64,000 bases of DNA from Capitella teleta (GCA_000328365.1 KB301066.1:112748-176747), one strand, 5' to 3'; shown: positions 34,212 through 46,095, numbered from the stretch's first letter. Translations and numbers: made by a program. Notes: a model not told the origin generated them from the letters alone.

Positions 34212-35642
34212 CAAGAATCAATCAGAGATGTGACCAAGGAAAATTTTTAATTAAGCTATAGATAAACATTGATCAAGGAAACTTGAACGTAATCGCAGCA
34301 TTATTAGTTCATGATGCCAAACTATATGTATCAATTTATGATTTTACAGCAGAATCCGGCAACCAATGAGCTAAATACGCATTCCTACCTGACATGGCTT
34401 CACATTATCATTTAATGTATGATGAAAACATTGAAATCCAACAACTACAAGGATTATTAATACTATGGAGAGTATAGCCCGTTGGCTGTGCAGCATCTTC
34501 TAATATGCCAGATGGGCTACCTCAATCTGCGTGTTGACAGAAGTTGACATATTTATGGCCCTAACAGGAGTCAGCTGGGCTCGGCCCAGTATACTTGGTA
34601 TGTGCATTGGATTGATTATATTGCACAAAGCTAAACCAATTATCATTGCAGTATGCCACCAGACAGTAAAGAATTANNNNNNNNNNNNNNNNNNNNNNNN
34701 NNNNNNNNNNNNNNNNNNNNNNNNNNTACTTCCGAGCTTTATTTCACATATTGATGCACTGAATCATTTGATGCCAGTTACAAGTCAATAGCATTACTAG
34801 CCAATGAGTTATTAGCAACCGAGTTTTCAACTTAGAAAAGTCACTGCGACCTTGACCTTTAATCTTTGACCTTCAAACTTTCAGTGTTAATCCGAAATGA
34901 CTTGCTTCATTTATAAGTGCAACTTACTAATTGACAGACATGAGCAAATTCAAAATATTCAGTACCAAAGTTTGTTCAATGAAATATCGAAGCAATGAAA
35001 TTGAGAGTGTTGCCTAATATGTATTCCACTGAAAACACACAAATAATTGGAATTATCACATTTCCTTCTAAGACTCGACAGCACACGTAGTATGCAACTC
35101 AGAAAAGTTACAAATTTTACGAAATTCGAAATAATCACCAATTTATGCAATTAAATGCTATAATTACCACAATAACCTTGACCTTGATGCAATCTCATTT
35201 AAATTTATAATTTCATAAGACGGCTATGTTAGCAATATACTCTGCAAATTTCAATGCCACAACCCGCTTAACAACCGAGATATTTGCATTTAAAAAAGCC
35301 GTAATTACTATTATGCAAGATTACGCAAGAACGGTGCATCTGAAAGCAATAACAGCGCCATTCATTGTTGTACATATCAATGCGCTGGATCGATTGATGT
35401 ATGTTGTAAGACCTTAGCTCAATTAATGAGTGAGCTAGATGCGATCCAATTTGAGAATTTGAAAAATCGCTGTGACCTTGACCTTCAACCTTTAACCTAC
35501 AAATTTAAATCAGACTCGTAGAATGACATGTACTATCAGTGTGTGAAATTTGCTGAATTATACTTCACGGAGTTCCGCGCAACGGCGCACAAAAAATCGT
35601 TCACGGACTTACAGGAAAAAAAAAAAAAAAAAAAAAAAAAAA
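34212..35642 (+). repeat. Family A unit 3, interrupted by an assembly gap
   Basis: The start module is followed by the N run (34677-34726). After the gap, 34727-35642 repeats 31662-32573 with about three differences in ~910 bp seen by eye. It ends in a ~27-A run. Confidence 0.9.
34677..34726. other. Assembly gap (50 N)
   Basis: Fifty N, a conventional placeholder length, inside a nearly identical tandem repeat. The true size is unknown and could span one or more family-A monomers. Confidence 0.99.
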
Positions 35643-36520
35643 CACGTGAAGTAACATAAGGAAAATTTTTTATTTAAAATTTACCTTAAAAAAAACAAAT
35701 GACCCGAGATGATTTTCGACCTCGGTACTCATGCGTGTGAGTCCGCGACTTTGCCGCAGGGCTGAGATTTTCAAAGCAAGTTTCGCCTCAAAATGGGTAT
35801 AGAGTAAACACTTACAAATATAATGAAATTTACCATTTCCTTCGAGCACAAGACAGGCTACGCTGTACTATACTAAGAAAAACATTCAAATTAAAAAAAA
35901 TTGCAATGATTATTAAATTACGCATTCAAAAGCCTTAATTACCACAATGACCTTGAACTTTAATTTAAATAATTAAAACTTTGATATCTGTAAGATGTAT
36001 ATGCTAGCAATTTACTGTGTTTATTTTAATGCCACAGATTGCATAACAACCGAGATATCGGCCTTTCAGTTTTTCGTAATTAACATTATGCAAGATTACG
36101 CAAGAACGGTGCATCCCAGCGCCATTATAGTGATATGTTTTGTTGTACATCTTGTTGCACTAAATCGTTTGGTGTAAACTACAAAGCCGTAGCTCAAAGA
36201 ATGAATGAGCTAGGGCCAACCCCGTTTCAAATTTTAATAATTCACTGTGACCTTGACCTCTTACCTTTGACCTCAAAAATTCAATGAGAGATAGGAAATT
36301 AAAATGTCCTTAACCCTGTGTAATTTGGTGTTATTCACCCGTTTATTCAAGTAGCTATCGAGCCAAGAAATATCGGTACAGACGGACAAAAAAAAAAAAC
36401 AAAAAAACAAAGCGATATATAGATTTCTTAAAAAAAAAAAAAAATCTATAAAAAACACACACACACAGACAAACGAAGCGATATATAGATTTTTTTCCAA
36501 AAAAAAAAATCTATAAAAAG
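35643..36520 (+). repeat. Family B unit, plus orientation
   Basis: It starts after the poly(A) with CACGTGAAGTAACATAAGG and an AT hairpin, and includes TCCGCGACTTTGCCGC. A monomer-like head (GCTAGCAATTTACTGTG) follows, then a perfect 25-bp core (36091-36115) and a half-site array (36245-36275). It ends in repeated GATATATAGATTT plus A runs. Its flanks differ from family A while the core is identical. Confidence 0.85.
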
Positions 36521-37075
36521 CATCGGAAGAATAATATTGTATCGTGACCTTCGTGTATGCGATGTAAAATATTCGCCATCTATTAATGACATTTGTACCA
36601 ACCGGGTACCAGAATATTGTTCAAAACGCACTCCAAAACACGTTTGTGGCCACAGAGGTTTAAAACGTGTTTGATGACAATGATGTATCATAATTATCAC
36701 ACTATAATTAATGACATAATTATAGGGTAAATTTAAGGATAACTAAAAGTACACAATTATGAAGTCCACGTCACAAGGATGTCTTGTGATGAATGCGGTA
36801 TTTTCATTACAATAGCTGATTAGTATTTAGTATTCCTCAACATGTTTTACGGATGGTGTCGTAGTATCTTATCAGGAGCTCCAAGGCCTGAGTGGGGAGA
36901 ACCGAGTGACAATCAAGGCTTGTACAACTTTGAAGCGTCGATGAGTTGCAAGCTGCTTGATCCTGTATCAGCAAAGCGTGATGATTTATAAATCACAAAG
37001 AACGATCTTCTCGAACTCGAACGAACGAACGAACGAACGAAATAAGTGTTAGTAATCGCTGACATAATCAGAACA
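36521..37075. other. Short intergenic stretch
   Basis: No gene or element is recognised. An (AACG)n run lies at 37017-37040. Confidence 0.5.
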
Positions 37076-37190
37076 CAGTAGAACCTCGATGCGGCGAAGT
37101 TTGTGGGGGTAGTTCAAATACTTCGACTCAGGGAAACTTTGACTGATAGATCGAGGCCATAATGGAAAACATGAAAAACGACCTCGGCCT
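37076..37190 (+). repeat. pogo/Tigger-like repeat end, copy 2
   Basis: It starts CAGTAGAACCTCGATGCGG and matches the repeat at 18283-18420 over about 110 bp. It abuts a LINE fragment with no visible second terminus. Confidence 0.55.
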
Positions 37191-37196
37191 CAAAGA

Positions 37197-37930
37197 TATT
37201 GCTCTCAAGTAGCTGAAATCCTACCTTGACGACCGCGTCCAACAGGTCCGTATTGGGAACTTTCTTTCATCCCCCACTCAACTCTCCGTTGGGGTTCCCC
37301 AGGGATCAGTCTTGGGATCGTTGCTGATCCTCATCTATACACTTCCACTGAAAGACATAATTGAACAGCATGGAACTTCCCGCCATGGTTATGCTGGCGA
37401 CACACAGTTGTATGGTCGCCTAAACTTCAGAGACCGAACTGAGTTTGACACACAACTGAGACGCATGGAGTCGTGCATAGAGGATGTGAGGAGATGGATG
37501 TTTTCGAACAAACCCAAACTCAATGAAAATAAAACTGAAGTACTAGCCATCTACAGCAAAACCTCAAACAAGCATTTCGTAAACTTCAGACTCAAAATTG
37601 GAAATTATCAAATTGAACCATCAAAAGTTGTTCGAAATCGGAACACCTCTCTATGGACTCCTAAATCAACCATACGACCAAATCGGTATATTTTCATCTA
37701 TGCCGTATTGCAAAAATAAAACATCACCTGTCTCCGTCTGCCTGCGCAAGAGCAATCCATGCCACAGTCACTTCCAGGCTCGATTTCAACAACGGTCTTC
37801 TCCATGGCATACCGACATCTCGCCTGCGGAAATTGCAAGTTGCACAGAACAGCGCTGTGCGCCTGCTGACGTCAACGCCCAAGCGACATCATCACATCAC
37901 GCGATACTGAAGGAGCTCCACTAGCTGCCA
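37197..37930 (+). pseudogene. CR1/L2-like LINE reverse-transcriptase fragment
   Basis: Motifs seen are SYLDDRVQQVRIGN-like sequence (37225-37260), SVGVPQGSVLGSLL, YAGDTQLYG in place of the catalytic YADD, and the following RRWMFSNKPKLNENKTEVLAIYS segment. Later frames hold scattered thumb/C-terminal pieces (for example 37840-37930). YAGD means the catalytic Asp pair is lost. It is a truncated, decayed copy of a LINE different from those at 4 and 55 kb. Its central part recurs in inverted form downstream (37547-38016). Confidence 0.8.
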
Positions 37931-38016
37931 ACCAAAGAATGATATTTCAGACTCAAAATTGGAAATTTTGATTCTGAAGTTTACGAAATGCTTGTTTGAG
38001 GTTGTGCTGTAGATGG
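37547..38016. repeat. Inverted duplication inside LINE debris
   Basis: The segment 37547-37606 recurs as its reverse complement at about 37960-38016 with few mismatches. A direct copy of its last ~22 bp lies at 37946-37968. The arms are separated by about 350 bp. Confidence 0.8.
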
Positions 38017-38530
38017 TTATGATATGTGTTCCGACCGAAAACACATATATTCTGAATTATCAAATTTCCTTCAAATTTCCTATGTCGTCAGTCATGAGTC
38101 AAAGTATGAGCACGAATAAGAGGCTCAAAAGACTTGAAAAAATCCCATGCATCTGCATTGCTCCTGTCTGGAAGGCTCCTTCTAGATGTTGACGCCATAG
38201 CATTAAACCGGCGTCTTCTGATCTGCGCCATCTTGAATTCACTAAGTTTGATTTAAGTCAGGTCGAGAGGTCACTTTAGTTTTGTAGAGTCTAGAGGACT
38301 TAAGTTTGTTTCTGGAATCGTTTTAGTCAACTTAACTTCTCCCAAACTTAGTTTTACCACTTAAGATTCTTTCGGAAATCGGCCCCAGATTCGCAGAATG
38401 ACATGCACTATCAATGTGTGAAATATGTTGACCTACACTTCATGAAGTTCCACGCAAGGGCGGATAAAAAATCGTTCACAAAAAAAGGGTAAAGTAACAA
38501 GGAAAATGGTTAATTTAAAAATTAATGTTC

Positions 38531-38571
<41 letters not shown>

Positions 38572-38640
38572 CCCGTAAATACTTGATATAAGGATAAATT
38601 TTAATTAAATATTTTCCTTAAAAAATTCTTCAATGCAAGA
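38017..38640 (+). repeat. Family A fragments split by another insertion
   Basis: The piece containing TGTTCCGACCGAAAACACA (38026-38080) belongs to the monomer. The piece at 38390-38500 (GAATGACATG, then TCAATGTGTGAAATATG, ATCGTTCAC) is the end module. Between them is ~300 bp of unrelated sequence ending GAAATCGGCCCC. Poly(A) and two AT-rich hairpin pieces follow at 38480-38640. Confidence 0.7.
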
Positions 38641-39770
38641 ATCACATAAAATAATGTTTCAAATGCGTGCAGAGTGGATCGAAGGTAGTCCATCTAATCC
38701 ATTTTAAAGATCTCATTGCTTCTCCATGGTGCTATGCATTTCGGAGTAAATGTTACAAATAAACAAATCGCAGTGTAAAAATCACACAGAGATAAGAGAA
38801 ATAAATACTAGGTATGGTTAGTCTGACATGTCATGCCGCTTCTCCTATCCTTTCTATTCCAATTTCATCGACATTTATGCCGATTTATCTCAATTAAGAA
38901 TACTATTTAAAAATAGATAGGCTTCATTGAACGCATATAGTTAAGGCAACGCTTTCGTGTTATTGTTTTGTTTGAGAGTGCTATTGTTGTGACAGTAGCA
39001 CTAATGTTCATCTCCCAAAAACAAAACAAAGCAGAGGGTTTGCATTGAAGAGCCATACAAGAGATGACATTTTTTAATGCTCATTCAGGGGCTCATCTGA
39101 TTTCCCACTCTTCGCAATTCCTCACAACTTGCATTTAAATGTTCCTCCCTCATTAAAAATTGACCTTTTACTTGATATGTGATGATAATAAATGGCACAT
39201 TTGATGATGATAAATGACACATAATAGCATAATCAATCCATACCAGGTAGTTAGTTTTTGGATTAATGGATATATTAAAGCAATTTTTAGAGTTTCGTTT
39301 CTAACATGGAGAAGAAAAACTACTTTTGGTTCACCATTCTTTGCGAACACATAACAGTATGCACACATACTATCAAAGAGCTAAATTTGATATTTTGTCA
39401 ACCGACCGAGCCCAATTAAACATTCGTAAGCTTTGCAGCCGAAACACATAATTCTCACTTACTTTGCTGTTGTTCTCCAGGAAGAGTAACCTCATATTAC
39501 ATGCCAGCACAGAACGATTTCGTGCATTGTGCTTAAGGGGATGAGTTCGTAACGAAGGTGTCAGAGTGCCGTGTATTTGCACCCTATGTTCTTGTATACA
39601 AGAGCAACAGTAAGTATTCTACGATAATTGTTGATCTGCGCTTTAATACCGTTGCACAAAATGATTATTGGTCTCGTTTAACGAAGGAGGAATTTAAAAT
39701 TATAAGTGTCTCGGCAAAGCCCAGTCCAAAGATAAAAGTTAAGGGGATATATTAAATACCTGACATCCAG

Positions 39771-39947
39771 AATCATGCTGGTTCCTCAGAGAACACAGAC
39801 GGCGATGACAACGAGAGCGACGACCCCATCATTGTCTCCATGGACCCTGATTGGGATAATTGTACTCCAAGTTCCTGCCTGGAGCCACTAGCGGCGGATG
39901 AACCAGAGGAACGCCTGCCCCACTGTCGAACGCTCGGGCGACGGTGA
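39771..39947 (+). CDS. Candidate host exon, acidic reading frame
   Basis: After a plausible acceptor (TGACATCCAG), 58 codons are open and rich in Asp, Glu and Ser: SSENTDGDDNESDDP, then VSMDPDWDNC and EPLAADEPEERLP. The frame ends at TGA (39945-39947). A donor-like ACG/GTGAGA at 39943-39944 could instead make it an internal exon. Base composition is clearly richer in GC than its surroundings. No family is recognised and no partner exon was found in phase. Confidence 0.25.
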   Translation, partial: NHAGSSENTDGDDNESDDPIIVSMDPDWDNCTPSSCLEPLAADEPEERLPHCRTLGRR

Positions 39948-40644
39948 GAAAGCTCACAACACAAAAGGAAAAATGTTCTAGTTGCCTTGACGAATTCATG
40001 GACATGGACTAAAACGCCCCACTCTTCACCTTCACTAAGATGAAAGCTTTCACCAAGTCGAGCCTCATTAACACATCATTGCCCCTCAGAGATTTGGCCA
40101 TTTAATTTGAACATTTTTATAAATTACACATCAATGGTGCCCTTGTTTCCCAGCATCCTCATCGTTTCATTATTTCATCCTTTTTATCCTCCTGCATTTT
40201 TGATTTTTCGAGCCTTGTTTGTGATCATCATGGTCTGTCAAATGTTGACTCAAAATTTTCTGTTATACAAGATTATTTCATTCCGTGAAAGTTTGCAACA
40301 TAAAGATGAGCAAAGGTAGGAAAAGTAGTGAGCTGAATAAATGTAAGAAGCTCAATCAGTAAACACATGCTTTTAGAGAATAAATTATTGCTTTTTGAAA
40401 AAAAAAAAAATCACCCTTAGTACAATTCGTGCCTTAATTGTACATATATTCATAATAATAAATTACATGCGAGTTAACGTTTGTTTATTTGGAAGTCATT
40501 CAAGTGCTCGAGGGGAAATGAGCATTTATTCGACTCGTTAAACTGTCATGCAGTCAGACTGCAAGCGATTGAAAGCAAAACTCAGCTCTCCGGCAAGCCT
40601 ATTATCTGAAGTTAGTGAAATGAGCAAATCATCGACTCCGCTGA

Positions 40645-40676
40645 GCAAAGACTCTCTATTAATAGAGAGTCTTTGC
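40645..40676. repeat. 32-bp perfect palindrome in a short tandem duplication
   Basis: The palindrome centres between 40660 and 40661 (CTCTCTATT/AATAGAGAG). GCTGAGC lies on each side and TTAGTGAAATGAG occurs at about 40612 and 40698, so a ~85-bp duplication surrounds it. Confidence 0.9.
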
Positions 40677-41213
40677 CGCTGAGCGTAATTTACCTGAAAT
40701 TAGTGAAATGAGAAAAGGCTTGAATCCTCTGGGCCTAGCTTTGAAGTAAAGATTGATGCATTCAAAGAGACAGAAAGCGAACAGACAGGAAGAGCAGAAT
40801 CTGAAAGCAGTCATTATAAGCACACAGTTGTCGATAGCCATCGCTCAGTTCTGTCAACCCTTTTGAATGGTGTCGCCCTCATACGCAAAAATAAACATAG
40901 GAGCTTTTCGTGATGTCACACAATGGATATTTGGTATCTCCCCTTATATCTTTTAATTATCTCTGGCCCAGTCATCTTTGGACACCCCTCCCCACCCTTC
41001 CTGCCAATATCCTCACCTCAATGTTATCACTCGTCAGGCACAAAGACCCCCGATGTTCAATATTTTCCAACAATGAAAAACCTGTCGTCCAACTGAGATA
41101 TTAACCGACCGGAAATTGACCTCAACACTTGCGCACCGAACACAGACTCGATACAATGCCTCTGTTTATCACAATTTGTTTTACAAAGGTTGGTTATATT
41201 AGATTATCGGCAT

Positions 41214-41248
41214 GATAAATCTCCCACATATTATCGTGGAGATTTATC
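41214..41248. repeat. Hairpin, 11-bp arms
   Basis: GATAAATCTCC and GGAGATTTATC are separated by 13 bp. There is no U-run or gene context to suggest a terminator or histone-type stem-loop. Confidence 0.6.
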
Positions 41249-43562
41249 GCCTGGTTTAATTAACTGAACATGCGTTACGCTTGTCCATCGATCAACATGG
41301 TTTGGAAGCCCGGATTTCGATTACGGATCCAAGCCTCCGGGATTTATCCCTGCTTTTCCATGCATCTGACACAATTCTCGTCGGGGGTAGGGGACATTAC
41401 GAATGGAATTTACATTACGTAAAGCGTCAAACAGCTGAGCACCTGAGAACCAAAGATGGAGCAATCCATATTAAACACGTTTGGGAAGGACGCTAAGTAT
41501 GCACATTATTATAGTGTGAATTATCTGCGCTGCTCTAAAAGCACCTAGGGTGACAGCCTTTCTGTTCGAGTAGATAAAACATATCTTCTCATGCAGCTCG
41601 TGTCTCAACCGGCATTCCATGTGCTCCTTGTTCGTTCTGACGGAGCACCGAAGAGACGATCCATCCAGTCCGATGGCAACCTGATCATCATGCGTCACCC
41701 CCTTGTTCTTGTCATCTATATAAAGTGACATGCAATGTTGCAGAGTTATCCTGGTTGATTGCCTTGTTTGCGTTGTGTCAGCACTTTGAAGATTTCCTAG
41801 TACATGCATATTATGCATTTTGATGCGGACTTTAGGACCAGCGCTGGGTGTGCACTGCGCTTTTGTGGTTCGTGAGGACACAGAGCAATGTGTAACTGTA
41901 CAGTCAGGGAGAGCGGAAGGTGCATGATACAAGCACTCACAATGCTAACCAAATGCCCCTGGAGATTGGATCTGAAGTGACTCGCAAAGGTCGTCGTTTG
42001 TTGATTCTGTTCAGGACTGCGCCATAAGGAGGACGGAGGAGAAGAACGACGTGGAGGAGAGAAAAGGTGAAGAGGAAATAGGAAAAGACATAGAAAGAGA
42101 AGTATCTCGTTTTTGCTTCATGGCAATACATACAAAGATACTCCGTTATTGATGCATGCGTCAGTTTGGCGAACCGAAGGTTCCATCCGTGCCCTAAGTC
42201 CTTCCCCTCATCTTTTCAGTCCTCTTAGACAATTTATCTGCGCCAGAGGAGCCCTCATTACGCAGAGATTACGTATGATTACCCTTCCTGCCCCTGACCC
42301 TCTTCATCGCAGCTTCACAGGCAGCAACAGCGGTAGCATCTTCGTGGCCCCATTTGTGGCGCCAGCGCCAAAAAGTGTAATCTATACTCATACCGATGTC
42401 AATTGCTTAAACGCCGTCATCGCGAGAAAACGACGCTCAGCCACGCTAGTAATACTCGCGGAATTGTTGGCCATTTGAGGCTTTTTGGTATTTAAGGGTT
42501 TTTTTAGTAGGGTCATCTAGTAGCTGCATGAAATCGCATCTATATTGGAATTTCTGGGTTCCTGGGTTTCTAATGATGAATTTAATGCTGACTGTTAAGT
42601 TTCTGTGCGCATATTACATGTTCTCCTCTGATACACGGCTGAGGGAGTGGACCCAATTTCAAATGTTTGCGAACGGCATCTCGGTCAAGGCTAGGGCAGA
42701 TGTTATAGTTTCATTGGCACTCGGCGTTGAGCATACTGACTGCCCTTTTATGTATTAGGTTTACATGTAAACGTCAATTCTGTGTCAGTTTGGGACCACG
42801 AAATCACTCCATTGTACCCGCATTCGTTCAATGGTCTTGTCAGAGTGTCAACTGTTTTTAAATGATGATAAATATCGCCCAATATCGTCCAGTCTGATTA
42901 AAAGGCACACATGACACATTCCCGTTACTTAACAGGAATTATACTACTCAATGAGTCTGCCAGCCAATCAGCTTTGTGCATTTGCGTGATTTATTCGTGT
43001 ATAAATAACGCGTATAAATAAACAAATAACATAAATCATTCTCGCCATTCACCGAATGTTAAAGCCTCAAAATGCAATTTCATAACGCCTCTGCTCATTG
43101 GACGTTATGATCGCATGTGCGTTAAAATAAGCCACGCGGAAGAATAGCGCAAAGATCACGGAAGTAAAATAGGTGGAAAGGCAAACGCTGCTCTTCGCTC
43201 ATTGGCTGCCGCGCGCAACTTGAAAATGACAGCTGACGTTCTACTCGCTCAGCAGCAGACGACGCGTAATGCTTTTCTACGGCACGCAGTGCTTCACTTA
43301 AATGGAAATAGGAACATGTTTAGGGAACTCAAGAATTGGATGAACAAAAATAAAGGGAAGGAAGAGTTAGTAGAATTTTTGACAGAGGAAGGGGAGGCTA
43401 TTAGGAATGAAGATGAGATTGTAGCGGAAATAGAGAAAATATGGGGTAAGTTGTTGAATACATCAGGCGAGGCTGTGCTAGGCTTGAAATGGTAGATGGG
43501 GACAGATAAATAACGCGGGGGAACTGGAGAAGGCATGGAGCAAGATTAAGAGAGGAAAGGCG

Positions 43563-44417
43563 ATGGATGAATCTGGTGTGTGTGGAGAATATCTGAGGGC
43601 TTTAACGGAGGAATCAAAGGGAAGGGTACTTAGAGGGTTCAATGAAATTTTGAGTGGGGCAGTTATTCCAGAAGACTGGAGGGCGAGTAGGTTAACGCTT
43701 CTACGCAAGGGGGGGGGGGACAAAAGGAATTTGAGGAATTACAGACCAGTTGCCATAAGCGCTGCTCTGTATAAGGTTTTTATGACGATAGTTAGAGGAA
43801 GGATGGAGAGATGGGTTAAGGAGAAAGGGATTTTAGATGACGTGCAAGGTGGTTTTAGGCCGGGGAGGAGAACAAATGACAACTTGTTTGTGGTGGATAG
43901 AATGTCGGAGATGTGTAAAGAGAGAGGAGAGGAGATGTTGGTTGGGTGTGTCAACTTAGAGAAGGCTTACGATCGTGTAAACAGGGACAAGTTGTTTGAA
44001 GTGTTGGAAAAATTAGGGATTAGCCCAGGGTTATTGAGAGTTTTAAGGGAGGTATATACCAACAACAAGATCAGGTTTGTGTTAGGGAAGTATGAAAGTG
44101 GATGGATGAAGTGTGAAAGTGGTGTGAGACAGGGATGTCCTCTATCTCCCATGTTATTCAATATATACATGAGAGATATTGGAGAGGTAGTGAAAGAACA
44201 TGTGTGTGGGATGAGATACCAGGTGGAGGGACAGGGTGGGGAAAGGACAACGGAACTGTCAGGGGGATTGCTGTATGCGGATGACTTGGTTGTGTTTTCA
44301 GGGACAACGGAGGGAATGGAAAATATTGTGGGAGACGTGTTAAGGGTAATGGAGGAGTACGGGATGAACATTAATGAAGGGAAATCTATGGTAGTGGGTA
44401 GTATAGGAGATATTTGA
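43563..44417 (+). pseudogene. LINE reverse-transcriptase domain (frame piece)
   Basis: A 284-codon open frame covers RT motifs 1-6: PEDWRASRLTLLRK, the NYRPVA box, QGGFRPGRRTNDN, NLEKAYDRV (catalytic Asp replaced by Asn-Leu-Glu before the KAYDRV box), QGCPLSP and the intact catalytic YADD. It then meets a stop at 44415-44417, while the next piece continues in an overlapping frame. The reaction in the family is target-primed reverse transcription. The piece is a relic within the element at 43295-46095 and is not expected to be expressed as a protein. Confidence 0.85.
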
Positions 44418-45471
44418 ACAGAACTTGGGAGGTCAGAGGAAAAAGAGTAAGAGAAAAGGCAGAAGCAAAGTATTTGGGCGTTAAACTGATAGGTGGTGAA
44501 GAGGGTGGGATTAACTCAGTAGAAGAAAATGTAAGAAATGTTGCATCAGTAATTGGGATGGCTAAATTTGCAGCACAAAGATCAGGGAGTAGGTTTGTGG
44601 TGGGAAGAGAAGCATTGAAGAGTCTGATTGTAAGTAGAGTGATGTATGCTTCAGGTGCATTAGTATGGAAGGAGAATGTACGAAAGAATGTAGAGAGAAT
44701 GCAGAATGAGTATGGTCGGTGGATGTGGAGATTGGAGAGGTCTGTAAGGAATGCGACAGTACACGGAGAGTCAGGATGGAGCTCGTTTTGGGAGTGAGAG
44801 GTGAAGGCAAAGGTAGCGTTTGTGGTCAGATTGTTGGAACAGGATGGGCTGGTTGCGAGAGTAGGGAGAGCATGTTTGATGGAGATAGGGGTGAGGTCGA
44901 AGTTGTAGAAGAAGATTGTCAAGATGACGGAGGAGTTAGGTGTTGATGTATTGTCGAATTTGGTATGGCTGCGAAGAATGAGTGCGATTGGTGTGGCAGA
45001 GATGGGAATTTGTGAGGATGAGCGAAAGAGAATGAGGAAAGTTAAATTAGAGAGGAGGGTACAAGAGGTAGGAAGAATGAGATGGGAAGAACAGTTACAG
45101 AGGAATGAAAGGACGAGGAGGTATGCACAAGAGAAAGGAGAGATGAAGTTAGAGCCGTATGCGGATGGACAAGACGGGGCAGGAGTGAGGTTGATGATGA
45201 GAGGTGATTGTTTGCCAGTGAGAATGAATGAGTGTGTACGATGGAAGTATGGAGAGGATGAGAGGAGATGTACATGTGGAGAGGAAGAGACTGAAAGGCA
45301 TGTGCTGTTTGAATGTGTTTTGTATGAGAGGTTGAGAGAAGAGTGGTTGAGGAAATGGAGAGAGGAGAGGGGAGAGGAGGATTTGGTGGAGGGAGTACTG
45401 GGGTTCGCAGTAACATCCGTGGACCTGGAACGACTGGTGTTGAGGAGTGTAGGAAAGATTTGGAAGGAGCG

Positions 45472-45477
<6 letters not shown>

Positions 45478-45545
<68 letters not shown>
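45478..45545. repeat. (GA)n microsatellite
   Basis: About 33 GA dinucleotides lie at the end of the LINE reading frame, giving an Arg-Glu run. It is an expansion within purine-rich coding sequence. Confidence 0.97.
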
Positions 45546-45547
<2 letters not shown>

Positions 45548-46095
45548 TAGGGGGCAAGGCCCTGGTGTGACGTTTGTGAGAGAGTGAAAGTGTTTTATTA
45601 CTATAATTTGTTATTTTTGGCTTGTTTTTGAGTTATCTAGTCAGTAGCAAGCTAGTGCTGATGCTTATGTTACTTTACAACTTGCTTCTACATCGGTCAT
45701 TTTACGTGGAGGGCTACCAGGCGGCGTCCTCTTGCACTATGAATGAGTAGAGCAACGAGTATCTTTTGGTCATTTATTTATTCATTTTATGTGTTTCTCT
45801 TTTTCTCTTTATTCTTTATTTATCTTTATTCTTTATTTATCTATTCATTCACTTATTTATCTGTTCATTTGTTATCATTTTGTTCTGTTGTTTTGGGGAA
45901 GGGGGGGAGGGAAGTAGGGCTCATTATTTGGTTGGTTATTCCAGTTTAGTTTTATTTCAGTTATTAATGTATTATTAATGAGTTATATCTTTTAGAAATA
46001 GAAGAAATAAATAAAGAGAAACTCGAACGTCAGATTGTAACAGTGCCGAAACAAAGGCACTTTAATCCAATCAACCTGAACCTGAACCTGATTAT

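Larger units (their letters stand above)
38641..43294. other. Intergenic, one weak exon candidate and two palindromes
   Basis: No gene is firmly recognised over 4.6 kb. A candidate acidic exon (39771-39947), a 32-bp perfect palindrome (40645-40676) and a hairpin (41214-41248) are listed separately. Just before the LINE, 43080-43200 has two inverted CCAAT boxes (CATTGG) and GC-rich sequence that may be an old host promoter. Confidence 0.4.
43295..46095 (+). mobile_element. Purine-rich LINE, 5'-truncated, with (CCTGAA)n end
   Basis: Pieces in order: the endonuclease-RT linker (NMFRELKNWMNKNKGKEELVEF, from about 43315), the RT (43563-44417: RNYRPVAISAALYKVF, CVNLEKAYDRVNRDKL, GVRQGCPLSPMLFNIYM, LLYADDLVVF), the thumb (44414-44797: AKYLGVKLIGG) and a C-terminal CTCGEEETERHVLFEC zinc-finger-like segment (44924-45550). 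A (GA)n run, a 3' UTR and tandem CCTGAA at 46070-46093 follow. At least three frame breaks separate the pieces. The coding strand is strikingly purine-rich. The 5' end joins upstream DNA in frame with an ATG at 43202, probably by chance. Clade is not resolved. Confidence 0.88.

Noticed and set aside
30310-36520. CRISPR-like or bacterial repeat array
   Set aside because: Monomers are hundreds of bases long with no short spacers, in an animal-type repeat landscape.
38265-38397. DNA-transposon terminus ending GGCCCC
   Set aside because: Only one possible end is visible, with no inverted partner or target duplication in the window.
41214-41248. Histone-type 3' stem-loop
   Set aside because: Stem length, loop and flanks do not match the conserved histone hairpin, and no histone gene is nearby.
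41471-41932. 153-codon open frame on the minus strand
   Set aside because: No recognisable domain, odd mixed composition and no neighbouring exon signals.
42113-42478. 121-codon open frame on the plus strand
   Set aside because: No family features; probably chance in a less AT-rich stretch.
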